Shown in pieces: positions 17,213 to 26,614 of a DNA stretch of 64,000 bases; position 1 is the first letter of the stretch, and each line of letters starts with the position of its first letter. The stretch is from Xanthomonas hydrangeae. GTDB lineage: Bacteria; Pseudomonadota; Gammaproteobacteria; Xanthomonadales; Xanthomonadaceae. The stretch spans positions 5,055,501 to 5,119,500 of the forward strand of contig LR990730.1 in the NCBI GenBank assembly GCA_905142475.1, given 5' to 3'. The translations under genes were made by a program, and so were the position numbers. A model generated the notes under the pieces. That model saw nothing but the letters and a program-made list of their open reading frames with translations. It was not told where the DNA came from and did not search any database.

Positions 17213-19886
17213 AGTCCATTCCCAGGTAATACGCACGGCCGTTGTCGAGCTGCTCGCGCATCAGTTGTTGGTCGGCGCCAATCACCCGCGTCAGCCGCGC
17301 ATTGGCGAGATTGCGGCCTTGCACGGTCAGGCGCAGTTGCTTGCTGAAGTTCCAGGCCAGTTGGGCGTCGTAGCTGGTGATCGCGTCGTAATAGCGGTCG
17401 TTGACGCGGTTGTCGGTGGCGGCAGACAGCAGCTGCTGGCCAGTGTAGTTGGCGCTGACGCGCGCACTGAACGGGCCGATGTCGTACAGCAGCGAGACAT
17501 TGGCGCTGCGCTTGGGCGATTCCATCAGGCCGGGCAACGCGCGACGCGTGCCGTCGGCCATCTGCACATCGGCGGTGCGCGGGTCGAGCAGGGTTGCGTT
17601 GAACATCGCGCCCAGGTTCGACCACGCACCGGGCAGGAAGTCGAAGCGCGTATCGATGGCAGTGAATTCGATGCCCTGCACCTGCGCATCGCCGGTATTG
17701 ATCGCCTGGGTGGTGGTGACCTGATAGGTGCCGACCAGACCACCGGGGTCGCGCTGGGTGTCGGTGCTGGTCAGGCGCACGATTTCGTCGCCGATACGCT
17801 TGTGGAACAGCGCCACCGACAGCTGTGAATCGCGGTCCGGATACCACTCCAGCGACAGATCCAGATTGTCCGCGCGACGCGGACGCAGCAGCGGATTGGC
17901 GATGCTGCGATTGATGGTCAAGCCGGTGGCATCCACCACCGGGCTGCTGTTCTGGCCGATGTCTGCGTAGGTGGGCAAACCAATGGTGCGGCCGCCGGCC
18001 ATGCGCAGTTTCAACGCCGGGGTGATGTCCCAGGCGAGGTTCGCCGAGGGCAGCAGGAAGCGACGATCGCTGTCGGCCGATTGCTGCACGTAGTTTGTGC
18101 TGCTGCTCAGCGGTTGCGGCACCGCGCTGCGCACCTCGCGCTGCAGGTATTCGTTGCGCAGGCCGAACGTCGCCAGCGTGCGCTCGCCATGCCAGGTGCC
18201 CATGACATAGGCGGCGCCGTTACGCTCGTCGATGCGGAAGTCGCTGATCGCGCTGTTGCGCGCATTGGCGTTGGCCAGCACGTAGGCGCCTGGCGAAGCG
18301 GCGGCGAAGGCGGCGACCTTGGCCGGATCGATCAGCAACAGGCAGCTGAAATCGGCATACGGGCAGATGCGTGCAGCGTCGGTTCCGATCGTTGCCAGAC
18401 TCACGCGGCCGGCTGGATTGCGGCGTACTTCATCCAGGTTGTAGCGCTGCTGCAGATCGCGGTAGTGCAGGCCGGTGCGAACGCCCCAACCGCGCGCGTC
18501 GGCATCGGCGTTCTGGCTGTAGTCCACTTTGAACGTTGTCGTGTCGGTGCTGCTTTTTTCCACCCGGGTCAGGAAATACTGCTGGGTGTAGTTGGCCGCG
18601 TTGCCGTAATAGCCCGGGTCGACCAAGACGATGCTCGGGCGCGCACCGTCGCTGAGCGCATATCCAAAGCCCAGGCGCGAGGAAGCAGCCGCGCTGAATA
18701 CATCCTCGCGGGTGTCTTGCTGGTAGTTGCCGGTGGCGCGGTTGAGCAGTACATCCACATGGCCTTCCGGGTTGAGCCGGAAGCTGCCGCCCAATTGCGC
18801 GCAACGCAGTGTGCGGGTCTGGTCGAAACGGTTGGCATCCACCTGCGCGCTGCCTTGCGCGTAGCGGCCAGTGTTGGTGTCGCTGATGGTTGCGTTGCCG
18901 ACACGATTGATCCATTGCGAACGCCGTTGCTCGTCGTTGCTGTGCTCGAACGCGCCGGCGCTGAAGGCCAGTTTCACGTCTTCGCCGTCGTCGTATTCGA
19001 GCTTGCCGAACACGCTGCGGCGCTGGCGCACGTTGTCGTAACTGAGCGGACGGAAACGATCCGGCGCGATCGCCAGCCCGTCCGGGTCCAGGCCGGGGGT
19101 GAGGTTCTGCCGCACACCGTTGGCGTAATAGCTGTAGCTGTCGATGGCGGTATTCAACGAGGACGAATCGCGGCGAAAGTAATCGGCCGACAGCACCACG
19201 CCGAAGCGGTTGTCCGGCCCGAAGGTGTCGCTGAAGCTGCCCTGCACCTGGCCGGACGGCGTGCTGCCCTGCAGATGCCGCCGGTTTTCCCAATCGGCCA
19301 GGTTGGCGCGCACGGTGGCGAAGCGGCCGTCGTGATCGAACGCACTGCGCGTGCGCAGCGAGGCGATGCCGCCGATGGCATTGCTGTCCATGTCCGCGTT
19401 GAAGGTCTTGTAGATGTCCACCTGCAGCGCCAGCGAGGCGGGAATCACATCCAGCGATTGCACGCGCCGGCCGGTTTCGGTGGAGGGCAGCGCCACGCCA
19501 TCGATCAACACATTGTTGTAGTCGGGGTTGAAACCGCGCAGGCTCATGAATTGCGCTTCGCCGCGGCCGTTGTTGACCACCATCGACACGCCCGGCACAC
19601 GCTGCAGCGCCTCGCCCAGGCCGAAGTCCGGAATTGAACCGATGTCGTCGGCGGCCACGCCATCGGACACCACTGCCGCCTCGCGCTTGGCGCCGATGGC
19701 CTGGCGGATCGACAGGTGCTGGCCGGAGACCTGCACCGCATCCAGCTGCACCGGGGCAGTGTCGCTGGCAGTGTCGCGGGCAGGCGCGGCAGGAACGCGC
19801 TCGGCGGGGCGCGCGCTCAGGCTGGCACTGACGCACAGCGCCAGCAGACAAAGACGGGGACACGGACGGGTGCGGAAACGTGACAT
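17202..19886 (-). CDS. TonB-dependent outer-membrane receptor
   Basis: The product has 894 residues from ATG 19886 (MSRFRTRP), with a signal peptide up to about residue 25. The plug domain is clear: IPDFGLGEALQRVPGVSM, GEAQFMSLRGFNPDYNNV and SLDVIPASLALQVDIYKTF. The beta-barrel follows and ends in an aromatic residue (GMDYAF), as outer-membrane barrels do. It belongs to the large-receptor type (TIGR01782-like) abundant in Xanthomonas, many members of which import carbohydrates. It is divergent from a ROK repressor gene and overlaps a NAGPA-type glycosidase gene, so its ligand is probably a phosphodiester-linked glycan. A likely repressor site lies 25-66 bp upstream of the start. Confidence 0.92.
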   Translation of the reverse strand: MSRFRTRPCPRLCLLALCVSASLSARPAERVPAAPARDTASDTAPVQLDAVQVSGQHLSIRQAIGAKREAAVVSDGVAADDIGSIPDFGLGEALQRVPGVSMVVNNGRGEAQFMSLRGFNPDYNNVLIDGVALPSTETGRRVQSLDVIPASLALQVDIYKTFNADMDSNAIGGIASLRTRSAFDHDGRFATVRANLADWENRRHLQGSTPSGQVQGSFSDTFGPDNRFGVVLSADYFRRDSSSLNTAIDSYSYYANGVRQNLTPGLDPDGLAIAPDRFRPLSYDNVRQRRSVFGKLEYDDGEDVKLAFSAGAFEHSNDEQRRSQWINRVGNATISDTNTGRYAQGSAQVDANRFDQTRTLRCAQLGGSFRLNPEGHVDVLLNRATGNYQQDTREDVFSAAASSRLGFGYALSDGARPSIVLVDPGYYGNAANYTQQYFLTRVEKSSTDTTTFKVDYSQNADADARGWGVRTGLHYRDLQQRYNLDEVRRNPAGRVSLATIGTDAARICPYADFSCLLLIDPAKVAAFAAASPGAYVLANANARNSAISDFRIDERNGAAYVMGTWHGERTLATFGLRNEYLQREVRSAVPQPLSSSTNYVQQSADSDRRFLLPSANLAWDITPALKLRMAGGRTIGLPTYADIGQNSSPVVDATGLTINRSIANPLLRPRRADNLDLSLEWYPDRDSQLSVALFHKRIGDEIVRLTSTDTQRDPGGLVGTYQVTTTQAINTGDAQVQGIEFTAIDTRFDFLPGAWSNLGAMFNATLLDPRTADVQMADGTRRALPGLMESPKRSANVSLLYDIGPFSARVSANYTGQQLLSAATDNRVNDRYYDAITSYDAQLAWNFSKQLRLTVQGRNLANARLTRVIGADQQLMREQLDNGRAYYLGMDYAF

Positions 19887-19910
19887 GGGATGACCGACGA
19901 TGGCAGAGCT

Positions 19911-19952
19911 CGCCAATTTAATAACTTACTGTGAATTAATTATTTCAGCCGG
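19911..19952. promoter_or_regulatory. Shared 42-bp operator, copy 1 (receptor/ROK divergent promoter)
   Basis: CGCCAATTTA, an 11-bp spacer and TGAATTAATTATTTC are repeated exactly, with the same spacing, at 24233-24274 upstream of the GDPD gene. The core GAATTAATTATTTC (19933-19946) is a 12-of-14 palindrome. Its place between the receptor and ROK genes fits an operator for both. Confidence 0.72.
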
Positions 19953-19989
19953 AGCGGTTAAGCTAGCTTCCCCCGTGACACCGCTCGCC

Positions 19990-21135
19990 ATGTCGTCCAT
20001 TGCCCCTTCTGCCTTGCCGCTGCACTCGCCACCCTTCCCGGGCCTGAGCCTCAACGAGCGCGACATGCTGGAGCGCCTGCGCCTGGCCGGCGTGCTCACC
20101 CGCGCCGACCTCAGCCGTGGCACGGGGCTCACCGTGCAGACCGCCGTGCGCCTGATCGAAGGCCTGCAGGCGCGCGGCATGGTTCACATGGGCAGCGGCG
20201 TGGCGCGCGCCGGACGCGGCAAGCCGGGCGTGGCGGTGTCGCTGAACCCGGCGCACGGCCACACGCTGGGCATCTCCATCGCCACCGATGCGCTGACCCT
20301 GGCACTGATGGATTTTTCCGGGACGGTGCGGGCCGTCACCGAGCTCGCGCTGACCGACACCACCTTGTACGGCGTGCTGACCCAGCTGCAGGCCGCCGAT
20401 GCCGCAGTGCTGGCGAACGTGGACCATGCAGGCCCACGGCTGGGCATCGGCGTGGCGATGAGCGGGTTCTTCACCGGCGTGGACAGCTTCATCAATCCGC
20501 CCGAGCCGCTGCGCGCGTTGGGCCAGGTCGCGCTGTGTCCGTGGCTGGCCGATGCCTTTTCGCAGCCGGTGTGGATGGACAACGACGGCAGTGTGGCAGC
20601 GGCCGGCGAAGCGATGCTGGGCGTGGGCCAGCGGCATCGCGACTTCGCCTATCTCTATCTCAGCTACGGCTTCGGCGGCGGGCTGGTCATCGACGGCCAG
20701 GTCATGCGCGGCGCGCGCGGCAATGCCGGTGAATTCGCCGGCATGCTGCCCGCGCAACAGCTCGAACGCGCCACGCTGGAATTGCTACGCGAACTCGTCG
20801 CCGAAGACGGCATCGCGCTGCCGGACGTACGCGCGTTACTGGCCGCCTACGACCCGAGCTGGCCGGCGATCGAGCGCTGGATCGCGCGCAGCGCGCCAGG
20901 CGTGTCGCTGATCGTCTCGGCGATCACCGCGGTGTGCGACCCGGAAGCCATCGTGTTTGGCGGCCGCCTACCCGCGGATCTGGCCCAACGGCTGATCGCC
21001 GCCGTGCAGATCGACAACCAGCCCCGCCGCGGCCAGGGCCGCCCGATGCCGCTGCTGCTGCCGGCCGAGGCACCGGCCGATGCCTGTGCGATCGGCGCAG
21101 CGACGCTGCCGTTGAAGGCGCGTTATTTCCGTTAG
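19990..21135 (+). CDS. ROK-family transcriptional regulator (NagC/XylR type)
   Basis: From ATG 19990 (MSSIAPSALP) the product has 381 residues. The N-terminal winged helix-turn-helix is at about residues 20-75 (LTRADLSRGTGLTVQTAVRL). The ROK sugar-kinase-like domain follows with LGISIATDAL, WMDNDGSVAAAGEA and GNAGEFAGML. The CxCGxxGCxE zinc motif of classical ROK proteins is absent, so ligand sensing may differ. It is divergently transcribed from the TonB receptor gene and lies next to two units of phosphodiester-degrading enzymes. A palindromic AT-rich site lies in its own promoter and in the GDPD promoter, so it probably represses both units until a sugar appears. Confidence 0.88.
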   Translation: MSSIAPSALPLHSPPFPGLSLNERDMLERLRLAGVLTRADLSRGTGLTVQTAVRLIEGLQARGMVHMGSGVARAGRGKPGVAVSLNPAHGHTLGISIATDALTLALMDFSGTVRAVTELALTDTTLYGVLTQLQAADAAVLANVDHAGPRLGIGVAMSGFFTGVDSFINPPEPLRALGQVALCPWLADAFSQPVWMDNDGSVAAAGEAMLGVGQRHRDFAYLYLSYGFGGGLVIDGQVMRGARGNAGEFAGMLPAQQLERATLELLRELVAEDGIALPDVRALLAAYDPSWPAIERWIARSAPGVSLIVSAITAVCDPEAIVFGGRLPADLAQRLIAAVQIDNQPRRGQGRPMPLLLPAEAPADACAIGAATLPLKARYFR

Positions 21136-21219
21136 TGCCCGCCGGCAGCGACGTCGCCTGCCGTGCACACCGTGCGTCAGTCGCCTTACCGCTGGCATGA
21201 CGGCAGCCTGCCCGGCGCG

Positions 21220-22014
21220 TCAGTGAGCGCAGCAGCTTGCATGCAGCTCCCGTGCAAGCATCACCACCTGCTGCTCCGTGGCGGCATCCATCTCCTCGAA
21301 CATCTCCTCACCGCGCAACGGCGCTGCAGCCGGCAACGGATGTCCGAACGGCTGCTGGGACACCAGTCGCCAGGCGTCGCCGTACAGCGGCTCGGCGGTC
21401 GCCAGCAGCGGCGAGGACACGAACTGATCCAGCACCGGCATCGCCGCCCGGTTGCCCTGCATCGCCATCGCCTCCAGGTCGGCCAGCACCTGCTCGGCGT
21501 CGGCACGATCGGAAGGGGAGAGCGGTTGCGGCCTGGCGTCTGCGGCGACGGCGGGTTGGCGCTCCAACAGCAGGCGTGCGCGTCGACCCAGCAATTCGAG
21601 CTGCGCGTCGGTATTGCCGCCGCCGGCGGCCTGACGCAGCAGTTGGTCCACCTGCGCGTACTCGCCTTCGCCGACGTGCTGGCAGGCCTTCAGCTGGGCA
21701 GCATGGTCGCGTGCGCGTTGCGACACCGCGGCGCGCGCACCAGGCTCGGACAGATCCGCATCGCCAACAGATGTCGCGGACGGCGCCGCCTCGGCAAGCA
21801 TGGCGCAGCGGCGATAGGCCTGCGCGCGCGCATAAGACGCCGCCGCACGCTCGCCCGGCGCGGCAGCGGCGGTGCTGCGCCTCGTTCCTGCAGCACCGGC
21901 TTGCATCTTCGCTTCGGCCTGGAAGGCCTGCGGCGATCCGGTGCCACAGCCTGACAAGGCAAGCGCGTGCGGTACGAGGATCAGCCATCGGAACAGCGCG
22001 CCGTTCCCTCTCAT
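21220..22014 (-). CDS. Predicted lipoprotein of unknown function
   Basis: This 264-residue protein has an N-terminal signal with lipobox ALSGCGTG (Cys at about residue 23). The rest is Ala/Arg-rich and helical, with AYRRCAM, QLKACQHVGEGEYAQVDQLL and a C-terminal ELHASCCAH. Short helical repeats such as LLRQAAGGGNTDAQLELLG hint at a Sel1/TPR-like solenoid, but this is weak. ATG 22014 overlaps the stop of the parvulin gene as ATGA, so both are made together. The role is unknown; co-expression with a periplasmic foldase suggests an envelope function. Confidence 0.7.
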   Translation of the reverse strand: MRGNGALFRWLILVPHALALSGCGTGSPQAFQAEAKMQAGAAGTRRSTAAAAPGERAAASYARAQAYRRCAMLAEAAPSATSVGDADLSEPGARAAVSQRARDHAAQLKACQHVGEGEYAQVDQLLRQAAGGGNTDAQLELLGRRARLLLERQPAVAADARPQPLSPSDRADAEQVLADLEAMAMQGNRAAMPVLDQFVSSPLLATAEPLYGDAWRLVSQQPFGHPLPAAAPLRGEEMFEEMDAATEQQVVMLARELHASCCAH

Positions 22015-22883
22015 TGCCGGATCCGCTGCGCATCCGCCTCGGCGGTGCGCTGGCTCTGGTTCGAGGACGCCAGACCCGCCGCTTGCGCAGCGCGTTCCTG
22101 CACCAGCTGGGCGACGGCGCGATCGCGCAGTTCTTCGCGCAGCTGCGCTTCGATCATCCCGCCCACGGTGTCGAGCGTGGCGGTGTGCCTTTCCTCCAGA
22201 CGGATCAGGTGATACCCGCCAGGGCCGCGCACGGGGCCGGACACTTCGCCCACCGCCAGCGCACGCACCGGCACCTCGAACGGCGTATCCAGGTACAGGC
22301 CGAACATCGACGACAGCTGTCCCCCGTCGGCGGCCGTGGCGCCATCGTCGGACGCCTCGGCGGCCAGTCGGGCGAAATCGCCTCCACGCGCGATGCGACG
22401 GCGCAGCATCTGCGCACGCTCCAGTGCCTGCGCCTGGCTCAACGGATGACTGCGCCGCGGCGCCGACTCGGGCTGTTCGGCGATGAAGACATGGCTGAGT
22501 CGAAATTCGTCGAAGTCGCCCGGCCGCGCCGCAAAGCGCTTTGCGATATCGGCCTGCGACACCGTCACGCTCTGCAGCAGGTGATCGCGCTCGGCCTGCG
22601 CGAGCACGGTGTCGGCAGCCTCGCGCAGCAGGGCCGCCGTTTGCGGATCGTCGGCAAGGCCTTGGCGCCTTGCGCGTTCGGCCAGGACCGCGCGCTCGAT
22701 GGACGCAGCGGCGCTGTCTGCATGTTCGCGGCGTGCCTGTTCCGCTGGCGCAGCGTCCTCCCCCGCATCTGCGTCTGTCGGCGACGCAATGGCAGCCTGC
22801 GTGGCCATGCAGGCACCGAGCAGCAGCAACACGCAGCGCCTCGCGCGTGCAGGACCCACACAGACATTGAATAACTTGGACAT
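22011..22883 (-). CDS. Exported parvulin-type peptidyl-prolyl isomerase
   Basis: From ATG 22883 (GGGAGATGTC ribosome site) the product has 290 residues with a signal peptide (CVLLLLGACMATQAAIA). The parvulin domain lies at about residues 130-235: FRLSHVFIAEQPES, DFARLAAEASDDGATAADGG and GPGGYHLIRLEERH. The N-terminal part is a SurA/PpiC-like helical chaperone region. It should fold exported proteins in the periplasm. It lies 85 bp downstream of the GDPD gene, with a strong hairpin in between that may reduce read-through, and overlaps the downstream lipoprotein gene by four bases. Confidence 0.85.
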   Translation of the reverse strand: MSKLFNVCVGPARARRCVLLLLGACMATQAAIASPTDADAGEDAAPAEQARREHADSAAASIERAVLAERARRQGLADDPQTAALLREAADTVLAQAERDHLLQSVTVSQADIAKRFAARPGDFDEFRLSHVFIAEQPESAPRRSHPLSQAQALERAQMLRRRIARGGDFARLAAEASDDGATAADGGQLSSMFGLYLDTPFEVPVRALAVGEVSGPVRGPGGYHLIRLEERHTATLDTVGGMIEAQLREELRDRAVAQLVQERAAQAAGLASSNQSQRTAEADAQRIRQ

Positions 22884-22924
22884 GACATCTCCCTCATAAA
22901 CAGCGGCGATTGACTCTTCCCAGC

Positions 22925-22957
22925 CATCCGGTGCGGCAACCTCGGCCGCACCGGATG
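22925..22957 (-). terminator. Intercistronic hairpin between the GDPD and parvulin genes
   Basis: A perfect 13-bp stem (CATCCGGTGCGGC with its complement) encloses a 7-base loop. There is no T-tract, so it may attenuate or stabilise rather than end transcription fully. Confidence 0.65.
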
Positions 22958-22968
22958 CCGTCAAGACG

Positions 22969-24078
22969 TTACGGGGCGTAATGCGAAATGCGCCGCCCGT
23001 TGATCTTCAGCGTGCGCATGGTCGACTTCGGATCGTCGGTGGTAATCAGCCCGAACCGCTGCGACATCAGAAAACCGATATCGCCGCGATGGTCTGCGGT
23101 ATCGGATTTGCCCTGGTACGAGGAATACAGTTGCGACAATCGGTAGCAGCACGAACCGTTGTTGCTGATGAACTCGCCGGCACCCGGACCATCGGGAATG
23201 GCCTGGAAGATGGCAATGCGCTTGCCCTCGGCACGCGCTGCGTTCTTCTGGCCCTGCAACAGGCCATCGTCCTGCTTGACGTTGATTTCCAGCGTGTGGG
23301 CATAGCGTTGCCATTCGACGCGACTGGCCGGCACATCGATCTTGGCCAGCATGTTGGTGGTGTAGACCGGGATGACATGCACATACCGGGAGTTGCCGAC
23401 AAAGGCGGCCGGGTGCGGGAACAACGTGGCGTTGACCTTCATCGCCACGACCTGCTCGGGATGATCGGGAAATGCCTTCAAGGCGGCGGTGTGTACCGCG
23501 CGCACGCCATCGGCGGACTTGACGTCGAAGATCAGCGGCAGCTGCATGTTGTTGCGCTTCCAGTACGCAAACAGCTCGTCCAGGCTGTACATCTCCCACC
23601 CGGTGACGGTGCCACGGTCCGGCGTGAGCAGGTGCAGTCGCTTGATGTTGGCCAACGACAGGCTGCTGACCAGCGGGTTGGCGCCCTGGTTGGTTCTCGG
23701 GTTGTACTTGGCACCCCCTACGACCGTGTACACGTCGGTGGTGCGCCCAAGATTGAAGTCGTGGCTCAGCACCGGCATGCCGTCCTGGGTCACCTTGACG
23801 TCCAGCTCGACGCCGTCCATGCACTGCACGTCGGCATTGAGCACGGCGCGGCTGGAGTTTTCCAGAATCGCCGGATCGCCCGAGTATTTGCCCCACAGGC
23901 CGCGGTGGGCCAGCACCAGGGTATCGGCGGTGAACTTGTCGTTGAGGATCTCCGCCATCTTGTTGGCGGTATTGCCACAAGATGCCGCAGCAAGTTGCGG
24001 CATGGCCGCCAGCACGGCCAGCGCGCCGAGCAGGCGGCAGGCACGGGCCAGGGGATGTGGAACGAGGGTGGTAGGCAT
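22969..24078 (-). CDS. Glycerophosphodiester phosphodiesterase family protein, exported
   Basis: From ATG 24078 (MPTTLVPHP) the product has 369 residues with a signal peptide (LLGALAVLAAMPQLAAA). GDPD motifs are LVLAHRGLWGKY (catalytic His-Arg), ILENSSRAV and GVELDVKVTQDGMPVLSHD (metal Glu/Asp and second His). FDVKSADGV and the C-terminal GFLMSQRFGLITTDDP complete the barrel. Such enzymes split glycerophosphodiesters into an alcohol and glycerol-3-phosphate or related products. Its promoter carries the same 42-bp site as the receptor/ROK promoter, 155-196 bp before the start. It likely belongs to one regulon with the NAGPA-type enzyme. Confidence 0.88.
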   Translation of the reverse strand: MPTTLVPHPLARACRLLGALAVLAAMPQLAAASCGNTANKMAEILNDKFTADTLVLAHRGLWGKYSGDPAILENSSRAVLNADVQCMDGVELDVKVTQDGMPVLSHDFNLGRTTDVYTVVGGAKYNPRTNQGANPLVSSLSLANIKRLHLLTPDRGTVTGWEMYSLDELFAYWKRNNMQLPLIFDVKSADGVRAVHTAALKAFPDHPEQVVAMKVNATLFPHPAAFVGNSRYVHVIPVYTTNMLAKIDVPASRVEWQRYAHTLEINVKQDDGLLQGQKNAARAEGKRIAIFQAIPDGPGAGEFISNNGSCCYRLSQLYSSYQGKSDTADHRGDIGFLMSQRFGLITTDDPKSTMRTLKINGRRISHYAP

Positions 24079-24232
24079 GGTCTCTGTGTCCCGGTTCGTA
24101 GATGCAGGAAGGGCAAGGGATGGACGAGAGCCGACGGGTCGACGCAATCGGCGAACTCGCTTGCAGCGCACTCGCCAGCCGATCGATACCGGGGGTGAGG
24201 CCAAGCCGTGCGTGATCAGCGTTCGGCTTGTG

Positions 24233-24274
24233 CGCCAATTTAGTCACCCTCCATGAATTAATTATTTCGGCAGG
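24233..24274. promoter_or_regulatory. Shared 42-bp operator, copy 2 (GDPD promoter)
   Basis: It matches 19911-19952 in both conserved blocks (CGCCAATTTA and TGAATTAATTATTTC) with the same 11-bp spacer, whose bases differ. The palindromic core is at 24255-24268. Conservation of the blocks but not the spacer argues for protein binding. Confidence 0.72.
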
Positions 24275-24446
24275 ATGGCGATCTATCGCGCATGCGCAGC
24301 GGACCCCGGGGATACGAAGCGATGCATGGTTTGCCCTGCATGCGCGGCGAAGGCGCGATCGCCGCTGTCGCTTGCACCGGCCGTGGTAACGCCACCTGCC
24401 TACGTGGCCGGTGTTGTAGCAGCTGACCGCAAGCGATCCCCAGAAC

Positions 24447-24477
24447 GCAGAACGCCGGCACAAGGCCGGCGTTCTGC
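24447..24477 (-). terminator. Terminator-like hairpin after actP
   Basis: A 13-bp stem GCAGAACGCCGGC with its complement encloses the loop ACAAG, 27 bp past the actP stop. Confidence 0.75.
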
Positions 24478-24503
24478 GATACGTCCAGCGCTGGGTCGGT
24501 GCG

Positions 24504-26231
24504 TCAGTGACCCGACGCGCCACTGGCACCCAGGCCGGTTTCGGCACGGATCTGCTGTGCCTTGAACGCGGCACGTTCGTTGGCGGCCTGCGGGCTGCGA
24601 TCCAGGATCGAGAACAGCCAGATGCCGACAAAGCCAATGGTCATCGAGAACAGCGCCGGCGAGGTGTACGGGAACGGCGCCGAGCCGGCTGCATTGCCCA
24701 GCGTGTCAACCCACACCGACGGCGACAGCACCGTCAGTACCAGCGAGGAGATCAGGCCCAGGAAGCCACCGACCACCGCGCCGCGGGTGGTGCAGTTCTT
24801 CCACAACAAGGACAGGATCAGCACCGGGAAGTTGGCCGAGGCTGCGATGGCGAATGCCAGCGACACCATGAAGGCCACGTTCTGCTTCTCGAACACGATG
24901 CCCAGCAGCACCGCGATCACGCCCAGCACCAGGGTGGTGACGCGCGAGACCTTCAGCTCCGAACCCGGCGCCGGATTGCCCTTCTTGATCACCGTGGCGT
25001 ACAGGTCATGCGACACCGCCGAGGCGCCGGACAGGGTCAGGCCTGCGACCACCGCCAGGATGGTGGCGAAAGCCACCGCCGAGATGAAGCCCATGAACAC
25101 ATTGCCGCCCACCGCATTGCCGACCAGCACCGCCGCCATGTTGGCCGCGCCCTTGCCGCCGTGGATGGTGCCGGTGGCGACATCGGCGAACTGCGGGTTG
25201 GTCAGTACCAGTGCGATCGCACCGAAGCCGATGATGAAGATCAGGATGTAGAAGTAGCCGATCCAGGTGGTGGCCCACAGCACCGACTTGCGTGCCTGCT
25301 TGGCATCGGGAACGGTGAAGAAGCGCATCAGGATGTGCGGCAGGCCGGCGGTGCCGAACATCAGCGCCATGCCGAACGAGATCGCCGAGATCGGGTCCTT
25401 CACAAAGCCACCCGGCCCCATGATCGACAGGCCGGCCTTGGCCGCGTCCTCGGGCGATGCACCGCCGTTGGCCGCGATCGCGGTCTTCACCCGCACGCCC
25501 TCGGCAAACAGCGCCTCGAAGCTGAAGTTGAAGTGCCACATGATCGCCACGGCCATGAAGGTCACGCCGGTCAGCAGCAGCACCGCCTTGATGATCTGCA
25601 CCCACGTCGTGGCGGCCATGCCGCCGAACAGCACATAGATCATCATCAGCACGCCGACCAGGGTCACCGCGACCCAGTAGTCCAGGCCGAACAGCAGCTT
25701 GATCAACGCACCGGCGCCCACCATCTGTGCGATCAGATAGAACAGCACCACCACCAGCGTGCCCGATGCCGCAAAGCTGCGGATGGCGGTCGGCGCGAAG
25801 CGGTAGCCGGCCACGTCGGCAAAGGTGTACTTGCCGAGGTTGCGCAGCCGTTCGGCCATCAGGAAGGTCAGGATCGGCCAACCGACCAGAAAGCCGATCG
25901 CATAGATCAGGCCGTCGTAGCCATTGGCCATCACCGCCGCGGTGATGCCCAGGAACGAGGCCGCCGACATGAAGTCGCCGGCGATCGCCAGCCCGTTCTG
26001 GAAGCCGGTGATGCCACCGCCGGCGGTGTAGAAGTCAGAGGCCGATTTGGTCTTGGCCGCCGCCCACTTGGTGATCCACAAGGTGCCCAGCACGAAGAAG
26101 CCGAACATGCCGATCGCCACCCAGTTGGTGGGCTGCTTGTCGACCTGGCCCATGTCGCCACCGGCGGCCAGCGCGAGGCCTGCCGGCAGCAGCCCGGCCA
26201 GGATCAGGAGAAGGCGCGAATACTTGCTCAT
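24504..26231 (-). CDS. actP: Cation/acetate symporter ActP
   Basis: The 575-residue inner-membrane protein of the sodium:solute symporter family has an N-terminal signal-like helix ([16 protein letters not shown]) followed by about 13 membrane helices. Family sequence is clear: [50 protein letters not shown] and [13 protein letters not shown]. It takes up acetate and other short carboxylates with a cation. The start overlaps the yjcH stop by four bases (ATGA), the arrangement known from yjcH-actP of E. coli. Porin, YjcH and ActP follow each other on this strand and diverge from acs. Confidence 0.95.
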   Translation of the reverse strand: MSKYSRLLLILAGLLPAGLALAAGGDMGQVDKQPTNWVAIGMFGFFVLGTLWITKWAAAKTKSASDFYTAGGGITGFQNGLAIAGDFMSAASFLGITAAVMANGYDGLIYAIGFLVGWPILTFLMAERLRNLGKYTFADVAGYRFAPTAIRSFAASGTLVVVLFYLIAQMVGAGALIKLLFGLDYWVAVTLVGVLMMIYVLFGGMAATTWVQIIKAVLLLTGVTFMAVAIMWHFNFSFEALFAEGVRVKTAIAANGGASPEDAAKAGLSIMGPGGFVKDPISAISFGMALMFGTAGLPHILMRFFTVPDAKQARKSVLWATTWIGYFYILIFIIGFGAIALVLTNPQFADVATGTIHGGKGAANMAAVLVGNAVGGNVFMGFISAVAFATILAVVAGLTLSGASAVSHDLYATVIKKGNPAPGSELKVSRVTTLVLGVIAVLLGIVFEKQNVAFMVSLAFAIAASANFPVLILSLLWKNCTTRGAVVGGFLGLISSLVLTVLSPSVWVDTLGNAAGSAPFPYTSPALFSMTIGFVGIWLFSILDRSPQAANERAAFKAQQIRAETGLGASGASGH

Positions 26232-26545
26232 TTGCGGGCGTCCTCGAGGATCTGCGCGGTCAGCTGGTCATAGGTGTTGTTGGCGCGACGCACGTAGATG
26301 GCGGTGATGACGATGGTGAACACCATCACCCCGATCGCGATCGGGATGCCGATCGAGGTCACGCCGGCACCCATCGGCTTGGCGAGGAATTCCTTGTCGA
26401 AGGCGATCAGGCCGATGTAGCCGTAATAGGCGAGCAACATCAGCACGGTCAGCGTCCAGCCCAGCGTGTTGCGTTGGCGTTTGAGCGCGTGGTACTTCGG
26501 ATTGGCATCGATCTTGGCGATCAGTGCTTCATTCGAGACGGTCAT
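26228..26545 (-). CDS. yjcH: DUF485 family membrane protein (YjcH)
   Basis: This 105-residue protein has two membrane helices ([19 protein letters not shown] and [20 protein letters not shown]), ending [17 protein letters not shown] as YjcH proteins do. ATG 26545 follows a GGAGACAGACC ribosome site. It is the standard partner gene of actP and overlaps it by four bases. It probably assists the symporter, but the exact role is not known. Confidence 0.93.
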   Translation of the reverse strand: MTVSNEALIAKIDANPKYHALKRQRNTLGWTLTVLMLLAYYGYIGLIAFDKEFLAKPMGAGVTSIGIPIAIGVMVFTIVITAIYVRRANNTYDQLTAQILEDARK

Positions 26546-26614
26546 GGTCTGTCTCCTGGAGTGCGGGCGGCACGGCCCGCCCACATGCGTGGCGGGCCAC
26601 CGGCGGGGTGAATC

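Noticed and set aside
24507..26273. Plus-strand open frame of 588 codons opposite actP
   Set aside because: It mirrors actP codons and gives a His/Gln/Asp-rich sequence with no domain; typical antisense shadow.
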